Shown: one piece after another, positions 49,303 through 59,611 of the stretch
How positions within the stretch are numbered: the first letter of the stretch is position 1
Layout of the letters: every line of letters begins with the position of its first letter
Assembly (NCBI GenBank): GCA_947184155.2
Contig: CAMXCT020001480.1
Location: 639,466 to 703,465, forward strand
Reading direction: 5' to 3'
Source of the DNA: Cladocopium goreaui
Lineage: Eukaryota; Sar; Dinophyceae; Suessiales; Symbiodiniaceae
DNA: 64,000 bases
Position numbers and translations under genes: made by a program
The notes under the pieces: model-generated
What the model saw: the letters and a program-made list of their open reading frames with translations, nothing else
Told to the model about the DNA's origin: nothing
The model's database searches: none

Positions 49303-50488
49303 ATGCCGGCCGGCGCACGATATCCAAAGCGCGCAGGCGGGCCAGCAACGTAGCCATACTCTCATCAGGGCTCACATTCAAGGCATCACAGAGCTTGTTG
49401 AGACAAGAGTTGTCTTTCGACTTGGCCCCCAGCTGGGGAACGATGCCTTGCAACTTGCGCAGGTAGATTTGGTAAACAATTTGGTATAACTCACTCATGG
49501 CCTCAAGCGGGGACAGGGCAGCAAGAGCTTTGGAGGCAGTGGTCTTGCGACCTGCCACACGATGGATCTTGCAATCCAATTCAAAATTGGCCATGGTCAA
49601 GTTGGCAGCGTCGGTATCAACACGCCTCTTGACCCAGGAAGAGAAATCGGGGTTGGCATCCCCAGAGGCTTTCGCAGGGGAACCCAAAGCCAAAGCTTTC
49701 AAAGAGTCCATGGGAGCAACAGCTGTCCGCGGAGGGCTAGATGCCAATGGCAAACCAGCGCTCTCACCCAAATCCCCACTTGCCCACTCAATGTCCCTGG
49801 CAGTTGGGGGAGAGCGGGGCTTTTCTGGGCAGGAATCAAGATGCTTCAAGACATTCTTCCATTTGGCAGGGTCACTCGTGGAGAGCGGAATCCGATGAAA
49901 AAAATCCCAAAAATGCCTCTCCGTGATACGGGACATCGGTACAACTTTCATTAAATCCTCTTGGTAAAACGGTGCCGCCTGCGGCGTTGCTAAAGCCCTG
50001 ATGCGTTCACGGCGCAAATCATTGATGCGCTGGCACATACCCATCCTGGTCTCCTTGTCAGAAATGGATTTGACATCTGTGATGACGTCATCAGGACATT
50101 CGAAAGCAACACTACGAAGGTCAGCAGGCAAACCATTGAAAACCCTCTTGAAATCAGATCGAGACATCTGAGCAAGCACTGCGGCCACATCCTCATGCCG
50201 GGATCGTCTAGGTGATCGAGACCTCCCAAAATCATGACCACTATGGTGGGGGGTATGCCCAGGAGCCCACACCCCAGGAGGAATGAATTGAGGCGCGAGA
50301 CCTCCAAAATAGCCACCATTCATCTGAGGATACTGGACAAACGAGTGAGGATTGTGGGAGAACTCACCACGTGGAGGTGGCGGGGGCGGCAAATTGGAGT
50401 TCTGTCCACAATGCATATCTACCAGGAAAGTCACGATCAATGAGAGCAGATGGAGCACCAAAATCTTACGGCAATCACAAAGAATCAA
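49303..50488 (-). CDS. ORF1 of the Penelope-like element
   Basis: The frame is intact for 395 codons from the first possible start. An internal ATG near 50,418 (MHCGQNSNLPPPPPPRGEF) is the likelier start, because the first ~23 codons look unlike the rest. The protein opens with a proline-rich segment, then Tyr/Gly/Pro-rich sequence, an RS patch (GRSRSPRRSRHED), a helical middle (RINDLRRERIRALATPQAAP) and a C-terminal helical stretch ending LLARLRALDIVRRPA. It has no recognisable zinc knuckle. RS and proline-rich content suggests RNA or protein binding, as for ORF1 proteins of other retroelements. Its stop codon lies just upstream of ORF2. It has no frameshift although ORF2 does. Confidence 0.6.
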
Positions 50489-51036
50489 ATCCGGTCAAGG
50501 CAAAAACAAAAAACAGGAAAAAAAACATAAATCCAGAGAGATGTGAAATCAATGTCAGACAAACAAATCCCATGAAACTGCGAAAGACATGCCAGGCGCA
50601 CCTCATCATCTCAAGGGCTCAGCTAAGGGAATCACAGAAATTGAAAATCTGTCCGAAAAATAAAAATACATCAGGACCTAGAGGGTACAAAAATTGCAAA
50701 TGAGTCATTGTCCCATAAAGAACACCCACAGGTCGCTGCTGTTCGAACGAATCCTTTTTGTGTCTCGCTTTTTCCTGCCGATATGCTCAGCCATATCGAG
50801 CCAAAAGAAACGCGCTATCAGCCCAATACATGGGAATATACATACAAATATATTTATATGAGGAAGAAACACATCACAAAGATTAGAAAAACCACAGCCT
50901 ACAGAGCGGGATGGGTCAGACACAGACCCGGACATAGGGATACACTGCCACGACATAGGCAGAAAAAGCCTACACCAGGACCATTCCTGGGGTCCCAGAA
51001 GATCACACATAGCAGTCTGGGCACAGGCAAACAAAA

Positions 51037-51480
51037 CATGATGAAAGAAACATTTTCAAAAACATATAGTGAGAGGTACAAGATACATTCTGTACCATTC
51101 TACCGGGGTTTCGTCAAGACGTCAAATCTTGGGCTGGCACGACCCCAGAAGAATAAAGACAACTAAGACGTTGCAGAAGGTATCGCAGCAGATCATCAGC
51201 CACAAACATCAAAAACCCGAGATGCCGCGGCACGTCATCTGCGACAAGCGAATATACCAAATATAAATAAATGTATATATTATATATATATATATAAATA
51301 ATTAAAAATACATACAGCATAGACACAATGATGCTAATAGACTAATAGATGAACGGCGCAAAATAGATGCGACCAAGCCCCCGAGGATAGCACCTGGCAG
51401 GCAAAGTGCGACATCATAAAAAACAACAAAAACAAAAAAAGGTTGGTGGGAGCCAAACCCCTCAGCCAACCGTCCCCCTG
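51037..51480. repeat. terminal direct repeat A (pLTR-like), right
   Basis: Same orientation and sequence as 45,766-46,277, including CCGAGATGCCGCGGCACGTC and the (TA)n tract, but lacking the 82-nt internal segment. Confidence 0.85.
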
Positions 51481-51745
51481 TTGGCCATAGTGGGGATGAG
51501 TGGGAAAGGGGGAAATGTGTGGTTTTTATTGGTCGCTGACAATTCTTGCCAGTTTCTGGGCTAGTTTGGTGATTGTGGCAGCTGCCCACTTTGGTTTTTG
51601 AGGGGCGCCAGGCATCTCCAATACCCCTAGAATAATTCTTCCCGTCAAGAAGCCAACAAAATGGCACTCAAACCGGCCCTCTCCTAGACATTTTCCTGAC
51701 CTTGCGTCCTTCCCCCTATTTCTTCCATATTCACTTCATTGCCAT
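51481..51745. repeat. flanking repeat B, right copy
   Basis: It contains GCTGCCCACTTTGGTTTTTG, CCAGGCATCTCCAATACCCC and CCCCCTATTTCTTCC, parallel to the left B copy. Confidence 0.7.
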
Positions 51746-51954
51746 CCAAAACTCTCGAGAAAGTACCGTGAGAGAAAGGTGGTCCGTTGGACACTAGTTA
51801 TGCTTGCAAGCACGCTGCAAAAAAAAAAAGTTGGCAGCAATTGCAATCAATTGCCCAAACTGCATGATGCCTCAAACAACTCTCGGGAAGTAAGAAGGAA
51901 GGACACTATAACGTTTAGGCTGTTTCGAAATGTTTTAAGATGTTTTGAATTATA

Positions 51955-52160
51955 GAAAATTATTCCAAAACCTAATTATTCCAGGGTATGTTGACGGGGG
52001 GATCATGATTTCAAGAATTTCAACATGCATAATCATATACCTACCCCCTTGAAGAAATTATTCCAGGAAAATTATTCCACAAAAAATATTCCATAACCTA
52101 GTTGATACCCTGGAATATTTTTTAAGGGATGGGTCATATTCAAATATACATTTTCTTGCA
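51955..52160. repeat. imperfect hairpin sequence
   Basis: AATTATTCCAGGGTATGTTGAC near 51,975 faces GTTGATACCCTGGAATATT near 52,100. A related motif, CCCTCAACATACCTCAGAAT, occurs at 45,160-45,180 in inverted orientation. It may be a small MITE-like element present on both sides of the retroelement. Confidence 0.45.
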
Positions 52161-52289
52161 AAGCCATCACGCCCCTTCGCCAAGACTCTGCTTTACTGCA
52201 ACCGCTTGAGTAGATGCATGCAGGCGCCACTTAGAGACAGAACCAAAAGCACCCTGTCCGCAGTTGGGCACCGAATGCCAACTTCAACC

Positions 52290-53080
52290 AACTTCATGCT
52301 TCCTGAATATCCAGAGATGAAACCTCTTGCAATACGCATGGCTTTTGACATCTTTTGATTCTTGCAAGAATCTTGCACTCCACTATGCCTATGCCCATGG
52401 CCTCCCCCAACTTGCGTTCGAACTCATAAAATGCAGTGATCGGGCGGTAAGCACCGCGGAATTTCCTGACAAGCACCCCCCAAGGGCCAAGTTCAATCAG
52501 TTTCAACGGAGCTGCATGTCAGTCAAAAAAACGCTAGTACTGACAAACTGCTGCGGCAAAAACAAGAAGGTGATTGTGAAGATTGTACAATGGTAGGTGC
52601 TCCATCCGTGCATCACGCACTAGTTTATCATAAGCATGACCCCCAAAAAATTATGCCAGATATGCCAGCATTAGCTGAAGCGGCCAGTGATGCATGATGC
52701 TGTTGGCGCGCTCGTGCAAGTTCAACTCACCAAAGTCCAACTCATCCGCTTTGAGCCGCTTTGGAGAGCTCAGGAGGTGTTGAAATTTTCCTCAGAAAAA
52801 TAACAAGAAGATACAAGTATGATAGAAGAAGGGTTAGGAAGCTGCAGCCATCGTGAGTCCAAAGGAGCCATCTTCGCCTACAATCTGTCGTTGTGTCTCA
52901 ATGCGTCTCAGCTAAACGATATACGATATGCATGTGGACTGACAATCCTGCGTTATGTGTGTGAAAGATTCAGCATCGCTGACAAACCAATTTCGGATTT
53001 TCGGTCCAGTCACTATAGCGCTCTTTCTGTTGACTCGAGCTCCAGGTTCTCGCCCGTTTCATTGGCGAGTTCGTCCCACC
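52290..53080 (-). CDS. candidate exons, unrecognised
   Basis: The minus strand reads RGAYRPITAFYEFERKLGEA at about 52,330-52,510. At 53,016-53,080, after a CTTGCAG acceptor, it reads WDELANETGENLELESTERA then a stop. Both have exon-like composition. They may belong with the exon at 53.7 kb. No family is assigned. Confidence 0.35.
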
Positions 53081-53583
53081 TGCAAGATGCATGAACATCA
53101 GTAGAACACAGTAGAATTGCAAAGGATATAATAGAAACATCCTTTTGTCAAAGGATATTCAGTGGACAAAATCAGGCCCTCAATTTGCACCCACCAAAAC
53201 GCAGGCACTTTGCCATTGCGTATTGTCATGTTGTTCTCTTTAGAGTCTACAATCAAGGACATCTACCCAACGCCAACTGAGTGTGGCTGGCTGTACTAGT
53301 GTCGAAAAAATATATGCAAAAGGGAACGCCATGCGTGACCACCCATGTCCACCCAAAATCAAACTTTCAACCACCAGCCAACGAGTCCCTTGAAAGAGTG
53401 CAAGACATCCAGCAAAGCCAGCCATTCGGCCAAACTTCAAGAGTTCTGAGTCACTAAGACCCACTTTGCAAATCTGATTGGAAGAGGCTCCCGACGACCA
53501 TCTGGACCCCTCTCTTTCCCCCAGTGCAGCTGACCTGGGGAATTGAGATCTGGAGTCGAGAAGAAGTGCCTCGAAGCCCACAG

Positions 53584-53754
53584 TCAGAGGCCCATCTGCC
53601 CATCTGCTGAACGTTGGCTGGAAGCATCAGCGCTAAAAGCAAAGCACTCAAAGGAGACAAGATTCAAACTTAGGCGAACATCATCAAACATCCCACTGCA
53701 AGCGCCAAGCAGCCAAGGACTATCTTGCGAATCCACATACAAGCGCAGCGGCCC
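53584..53754 (-). CDS. candidate exon, unrecognised
   Basis: After a CTGACAG acceptor the minus strand is open for 56 codons plus TGA: GPLRLYVDSQDSPWLLGACS, then GMFDDVRLSLNLVSFECFAF. Composition is strongly protein-like. An overlapping upstream frame (about 53,760-53,940) includes RRFWVAIGCPKVLPWAQAFQ. The beta-rich look (LYVDSQ, GMFDDVRL) recalls LamG/concanavalin-like strands, but I would not assign it. Confidence 0.45.
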   Translation of the reverse strand, partial: GPLRLYVDSQDSPWLLGACSGMFDDVRLSLNLVSFECFAFSADASSQRSADGQMGL

Positions 53755-54323
53755 CTGTCAGAGATGAAAAGTAATGAGTCTCCTGACTTTGGCTGAAAAG
53801 CCTGGGCCCAAGGAAGCACTTTTGGGCAACCAATGGCAACCCAGAATCTACGCAACCGCACCTTGAAACAGCTGCAGCCCTCACGCCAATCCACACTGCG
53901 TGCAAGACACGTTCCCATCACTCGAACCGCCGAAAGCTCTCCGCTCACAGCTCAGTCTTTGGAGCCATGCATAGGCGAAGCATGGCGAAGCTTCACTGTG
54001 ACAGTCACTGGGACAGTTGTGACACTATGATCCTATGGAATTCTACAGAATCCTACGATGTTTGACAGCGCCTGGGCATTCTGCCGACTCTGAGAAAGCT
54101 GAGCTGTTGGGGCAGGTTGATCGGGCATGGATCTTTATTAGGAGTACACGTGTAGGTGATTCGTCCTCTTATGTCCTCTTCATATCTACATATCTGAAGC
54201 CATATGAATACGACATAAATACATATGCATATGATATGTATACATGGGCCCGAAAAGCTGCAAAGGGTCAACACATGTTGACATCCTTCAATGGCTCACG
54301 GCCAGCCACAGAACATGACCTTC

Positions 54324-54860
54324 ACACACACTTGTTCAGAAACATCTTTGCGAATTCTGATGTGGAACGCATCGTACGTGCAAAAACACTTCAGTAAAAC
54401 CTGACAGGAGCTAAGTGATGACCAGACTCGAAAGAGAGTCAAAATGAGTTCTCTGTATGGACAGGAGCGAGTTGAGAACAGACTCGAAAGAGAGTCAAAA
54501 CGAATCTTCAGTACTGACAGATTGCGATAACCGTATCAAAAAGAAGTCCTCAGGTAGAGGTTTGGTTGTCACTTGGCAATGCAGTGAAACAACGACAGAA
54601 AACACAGTATGACGTGTCCCCCAGCTGCGACTTGAATGCGCCCAGGAGCGACACTGCAGGTACAGAAGTTTGCGTCCAAACTTCCATCCAGTTGATTTCC
54701 ATAGCTTCGTTGGCGTGACTAGGAAATCAACCGTCACGCCCCCTGCAATTGAAAAGGAGATTGTACTCAAACCTTGTTCATTGTAATGGCAAAGAACCTG
54801 ATAAGAAAAAACAATTCCGTCAATCAAGGTAGAAGTTTTACATCTCTTTAAATGTTCCAC
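54324..54860. repeat. ~535 bp direct duplication, copy 1
   Basis: It is nearly identical to 55,761-56,307 in the same orientation, from TCACACACTTG through AACATCTTTGCGAATTCTGA to TTTTACATCTCTT. Each copy also holds an internal short repeat (AGACTCGAAAGAGAGTCAAA twice). Confidence 0.9.
54550..54718 (-). CDS. terminal exon within duplication copy 1, unrecognised product
   Basis: After a TTTCCTAG acceptor the minus strand reads HANEAMEINWMEVWTQTSVP, then AVSLLGAFKSQLGDTSYCVF and CRCFTALPSDNQTST followed by TGA. The same 169-nt exon is at 55,987-56,155. A third-base change (GCA versus GCG for Ala) leaves the protein unchanged, which supports this frame. A longer overlapping open frame (54,495-54,866) is the alternative. 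No family is recognised. Confidence 0.5.
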
Positions 54861-55760
54861 GCGCACGCCCCGCTGCCGCGAAGCTTTTTAAGGCCCCGAC
54901 GAATGAGATGAAGGTGAAGATGAAGGAAAGATGAAAATGAGATGACGATGAAAATGAGATGACAATTACTTAACCGGAACACAAGAGGGGGAACGCAAAA
55001 AGGAAAAGGAAAAAGAGAGAACACCAACACCAACACACCTGGCCCGAAACGGGCAAACCCTGAAAGGGCAAGGAAAAAGGGAAAGCGGACGGACGACGCG
55101 CCAGAAAACCAACCAGAGGAGGGGGGGCGGACAGAAGCGCCTGACACAACCTACAAGACGAGAGCCAAAGCCTACCTAGGAACGCGAAGGGCCCAAACCT
55201 GACCTAGAGAGGAAAGCGCGCACGAGATAGGGGGACCAATGGGGAACTAGTTGATGAAATAAAATGCATCCACATTACGTGCATTTTTCGTGATAAGGCT
55301 CAAAGGCCCTCGGCTTTCATGTCACAACCCTGTAAATGGCTTAAGTTGTCAACCCCTGAATTACGTGCACAATTGAACCTCACCAACGACCCAAAAAAAA
55401 ATCACCAAACCTGCAGGAATGTCCTGATGCCTCCACATGGTCACATGTCATGTTGTAGAATGTCGAGCTCCGTACTCTCTTGGGCACTATTGAAAAACCG
55501 ATGTTGTCGCGGCTTTCAGCTGGCTACTCTGGAGACACACTCACTCCTAAAAAAAGGCGAGTCCCTGGTACAGCGGGAAGCTGTTTCAACACAAACTCGA
55601 CCGACGGGAGAGAAGCTGAAAGGTGAACGGCTGCTTCACTTTACTGAAACGAATTACTAATTCAAAAATGTAAATTCAGAGGTCGTTTCAAAGTGTCAAG
55701 ACTTTACCTGGAAAGGTATTCCCCGAAGGATTCACGCCACCTTGACGAATCCAGCATGAA

Positions 55761-56307
55761 TCACACACTTGCTCAGAAACATCTTTGCGAATTCTGATGT
55801 GGAACGCATCGTACGTGAAAAAACACTTCAGTAAAACCTGACAGGAGCTAAGTGATGACCAGACTCGAAAGAGAGTCAAAATGAGTTCTCTGTATGGACA
55901 GGAGAGAGTTGAGAACAGACTCGAAAGAGAGTCAAAACGAATCTTCAGTACTGACAGATTGCGATAACCGTATCCAAAAGAAGTCCTCAGGTAGAGGTTT
56001 GGTTGTCACTTGGCAATGCAGTGAAACAACGACAGAAAACACAGTATGACGTGTCCCCCAGCTGCGACTTGAATGCGCCCAGGAGCGACACCGCAGGTAC
56101 AGAAGTTTGCGTCCAAACTTCCATCCAGTTGATTTCCATAGCTTCGTTGGCGTGACTAGGAAATCAACCGTCACGCCCCCTGCAATTGAAAAGGAGATTG
56201 TACTCAAACCTGGCTCATTGTAATGGCAAAGAACCTGATAAGAAAAAGATAGAAAAAACAATTCCGTCAATCAAGGTAGAAGTTTTACATCTCTTCAGAT
56301 GTTCCAC
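55761..56307. repeat. ~535 bp direct duplication, copy 2
   Basis: See copy 1; the offset is about 1,437 bp. Between the copies (54,870-55,760) I see a G/A-rich stretch with no supported gene. Confidence 0.9.
55987..56155 (-). CDS. terminal exon within duplication copy 2, unrecognised product
   Basis: Same exon as 54,550-54,718: same length, intact acceptor and stop, and the same predicted peptide where compared. Two copies in tandem suggest a tandemly duplicated gene, common in dinoflagellates, or a duplicated 3' exon with its UTR. Confidence 0.5.
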
Positions 56308-56849
56308 ACACACACACAATGTGTGTGTATGTATGTCAAAAATATGCACGACCTATACGGATGATATAAGCCAACGGACTCCACCTTGATGTATGTGCAA
56401 ACCGTGTTCATCGGAATTTGCCAAATCTAGCTTGAAAACAGTATGCACACAGCCGATCCCGGAGGGTTGCTGGCCATGAAAATAAATCCCAGACATGCCA
56501 TGAAACACCCCGAAACCTTTGTGCAGTTTGTCATCAGCATCCCGAGATTAAGTGCTGAACGATTCCATTGCTGATCTTGCCAGGAATCAAGCCTGAGAGT
56601 TCAGCATGAAATGGCATGAAATGATAAGCGACTTGCGGTTCGCTTCGAAACATGTCCAACCAAGCAAACATCAGCAAACATAAGCAAACATAAGCAAACA
56701 AATACCAAGAGATACAGATGTGGACCGTGCAGGGTTCCTTCAAGGCCAAGATGCCACTGTAGCCTGCACAAGCAGTGTAGGCCTGAGGTTTCCAGGTTGC
56801 AGCCGCAACGACTGCATCACACTTGGCCGTCCCATATTGTGAATCTCAA

Positions 56850-58052
56850 GAGGTGCTTTCATGAGAAGAAACAGTGATTGTACAAACTGTCTTGCACAGG
56901 CAAAGAATGTACTGTAGCTCTGCAAGATCTGCAAGATCTGCAAGATCTGCAACGCTTATATAATATATATGTGACTTATGTGTCGCTGAAAGGTCCAAGG
57001 GGCCCTGTCCATACTGGGCAGTTTCTTCTGCACCGGGTGCGCAGCGCGCTCCTTCGCCTTCTTCCTGCGCTTTGAAGAGAACTACAGAGTTCTCTTCAAG
57101 CGATACGTGGTTGCGGATGCTACGGAACTCTCGTACAAACTGGCCTTCATTCAACAAAGCATCCCCATATGGCTCATATGATCTCCCACCATAATGCCAT
57201 ACCAGCGCAAATATGCAGCACCCAGGTCTATACATGCATGGGCCTGCTGCATGGGTCTTGATCCGACAAGCGGCTCAACCACTGGTTTTTGACAGTCAAC
57301 TGCAGATTAAATCCTCAAATCCTGGTTTGCAGTCCTCATCGTCTCATAATGCAACTCCATCAAGCCAGACCTGACATCACGGCCACTGAGAATGAAACTG
57401 GACTTACTGTACCTGCCAAAATGCTTAAAGAAATATTGCAACTGGAGTCAGGGAGAAGAAAACGTTGGAACAAACAAAATCTTTGTTGCTTGGCTCCGAC
57501 CAAACTGAAGAACCACAGCGGTCCCACAATGTCTGGGCCCTCCGGCGATGATCTGAGTGCAAGCTGGTGCCGGGAAGGTGCCAGTGAGCGGTTGCCAAGG
57601 TACTCCTGAGGCATGCAATTGGAAGCGGGGCTCATGACCACTGACCACTGAATCGCACTGAACAGCAAGGCTGGCTGTAGCATGCTTTAGCATGCTGTAG
57701 CTATCGATGCTATCGTAGCTTAGTTGGGACTGAAGACGGGAAGGTCGACCTGCTCCGCCGGGCAACAGTGTCCAGCGCACCTCGAAGACTTCGTCCGTCT
57801 CGTTGTAAGATGGTGGGAAGCGCTCGAGCTCCTGGTGATGCCAAACATGTTCAGCGGCTGAGCCATGAAAGGGGAGCCATCATGGGGCGAAGTTCAGTGA
57901 AGTTCACTGGTTCAATTGGCCACTGAACCAGTGGGCTCAGAGAAAGGCAAATCCTTCTGGCACTCCGAATCGAGGTCAAGCTGGGTCCCACAGAGATGAA
58001 GTGACGAATCTCCTCTGTGCCCTTCCAAAAGTGCGTCTTTGTGGGTCGGTAC
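56850..58052 (-). CDS. unrecognised multi-exon gene
   Basis: Exon a (57,929-58,052) follows TTTTGCCAG and reads VPTHKDALLEGHRGDSSLHL then LDSECQKDLPFSEPT. Exon b (57,750-57,857) reads AEHVWHHQELERFPPSYNET then DEVFEVRWTLLPGGAG. The GT-AG intron between them joins the frames exactly (PT-A-AEH). A large downstream frame (56,950-57,235) reads DALLNEGQFVREFRSIRNHV and SLEENSVVLFKAQEEGEGAR and is probably exon c, although a second minus frame (LGAAYLRWYGIMVGDHMSHM) also fits the phase at its start. The exons are clearly coding, but I do not recognise the family. 5' and 3' ends are unknown. Confidence 0.55.
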
Positions 58053-58678
58053 CTGGCAAAACACGATGTTGGCAAAACGCTAAACCACAGATTGATAACT
58101 TGTGAACAGCACTAGCAACGCTGACTACATAATGGTAAATAAAAGTCCTCCTGTATATGTGTTCATCCTATCCATCTGAATTCTCCAAGCGCACTTCTCC
58201 GGTCCCAACGCCAAGACAGTGTTTCCACGGTTGAAGCCTGGCTTTCGAAGTCATCCCAAGTCCATTGGAGTTGAGGGCAGCATTGCTATCAAACAAACAC
58301 GTGCCAGATCAGCCCATGCTTGAAGACTGGATCCTGAGCAGCTTCACTGCGGAGCTGGGATTCTCTCCTGCTCTGAGCCTGCTCTGTTTGCAAACCAGTG
58401 GCTGAAAGCTGGGACGATGCGTCGAAGCGCCGCTGAAAGGGCTTGGTTTGAACCAAATGGTCTCAGCAATGCATAGCCGCGTAGCCAATGAGAATCAAGT
58501 TCGCTTCAACAGACATCATGAACACTAGTATTACACAAGTTAGTCGCAGTTATGTAGAACATGTTCTGATCCAGTTAGTCGCAGTTGGTCGGGCTCTTAC
58601 TGTATCAACATGAATCGCTCTGAGACCTCACTGGCAGCAAAGCTTTTGGAGCACTTCGGCGTGTACCAACCCAGGCTC

Positions 58679-58990
58679 TCACTCGCTCCACAAGCGAAAA
58701 CGAAGCGACCAGGAAAGATTGATCGTCGCAGCTGCTAAGGAGAGAAGCTCTGCAGACTTCCTAGACCACAAAATATCAGAAACGTTGAGGTGAAATAAGA
58801 TGAACATATTTCTCCGACTTACTCCGCTTCCGTTCAAAGAGAAACGTTCTAGCAGCTGCAGCCACGGTCCAGCAAAGATAGCAAAGGATGCTGTCATCTG
58901 CTCGCTCAAAAGACAAGCACCTGGATGGAGATCCCCACTACTCAATTGGTAGTGTTCGAATGTAGTCATTGTATTCGATGTCGTTTCCAC
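58679..58990 (-). CDS. candidate exon, unrecognised
   Basis: Two minus frames are open. One reads CLSFERADDSILCYLCWTVA and ends at a GGA|GTAAGT-type donor; the other is 103 codons long. The rest of 58,060-59,600 shows no gene I can support. Confidence 0.25.
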   Translation of the reverse strand: METTSNTMTTFEHYQLSSGDLHPGACLLSEQMTASFAIFAGPWLQLLERFSLNGSGVSRRNMFILFHLNVSDILWSRKSAELLSLAAATINLSWSLRFRLWSE

Positions 58991-59611
58991 TGACTTGTGC
59001 TGGTGGAACCGATGCGCAGCTCTGTACGCAGGACTTCGGCCATTGCAAATGTGCCTTGTGCCTTCAAACCGAAGGCCCCTTCGTTAAAATCTATAAAGGG
59101 GCCACCTATCAATCAAGGCTTCGAATTTCTTCGAATTGGGTTTGAGCTCATCCCCGAACCACCAATACAATGCATGCTTCTAAAGCGCTTGTTCGCCGCC
59201 TGTGTAGTACAAACTGAAGTGCGAAAGTGTGAAAGGCAGTGAAAGGTGAATTCCGCAGTTGTATGTGCGTCTGTCCGCATGAAGAAAGCTCTGAATGGAA
59301 ACTACTGATGATGCTCGGCGGTTTCTGATGTTTCTCCCATCTTACTTACTACCACTAATTATGCGACAGCAATGACATTAAACCTCCCTGCTTGCATACT
59401 GCAATTGCTTACACGCCTCTATCCTCTACACCGGCACAATCTTACCCGAGGCGCCTTGCATGCATCCGGCTGAGCTGCCTGCGGCTAATTTTTCCTGCAG
59501 CATCCCCGTCAAAGATGGGAGGAAATCAGATATGCAAAAATCATACAGAATCACACGGAGATTCGTATATAAATGCGACCGTTTGGGAGAAAATCAAGCT
59601 GTGCAAAGGAG

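Larger units (their letters stand above)
45766..51480 (-). mobile_element. Penelope-like retroelement with permuted domains (N-terminal GIY-YIG, C-terminal RT), degenerate
   Basis: The element reads on the minus strand: right terminal repeat, ORF1, ORF2 (Zn finger, GIY-YIG endonuclease, reverse transcriptase), left terminal repeat. Direct terminal repeats A (45,766-46,277 and 51,037-51,480) match the pseudo-LTRs of Penelope-like elements. There is no RNase H, integrase or tail-type endonuclease. The nuclease lies upstream of the RT, as in the permuted PLE clades reported from green algae, protists and invertebrates (Chlamys/Naiad types, from memory). ORF2 carries at least three frameshifts, so this copy is probably dead. 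Confidence 0.75.

Noticed and set aside
49497..49954. Plus-strand ORFs of 130-133 codons
   Set aside because: Antisense to retroelement ORF1.
51120..51260. Hammerhead ribozyme in the terminal repeat (minus strand CTGATGA near 51,200), as found in Penelope-like elements
   Set aside because: CTGATGA is present but no GAAA box or helix II could be placed at the right distance by eye; a covariance-model search would decide.
54848..55147. 99-codon minus frame rich in Phe, Ser and Gly
   Set aside because: Low-complexity purine-rich strand; no splice sites or family signal.
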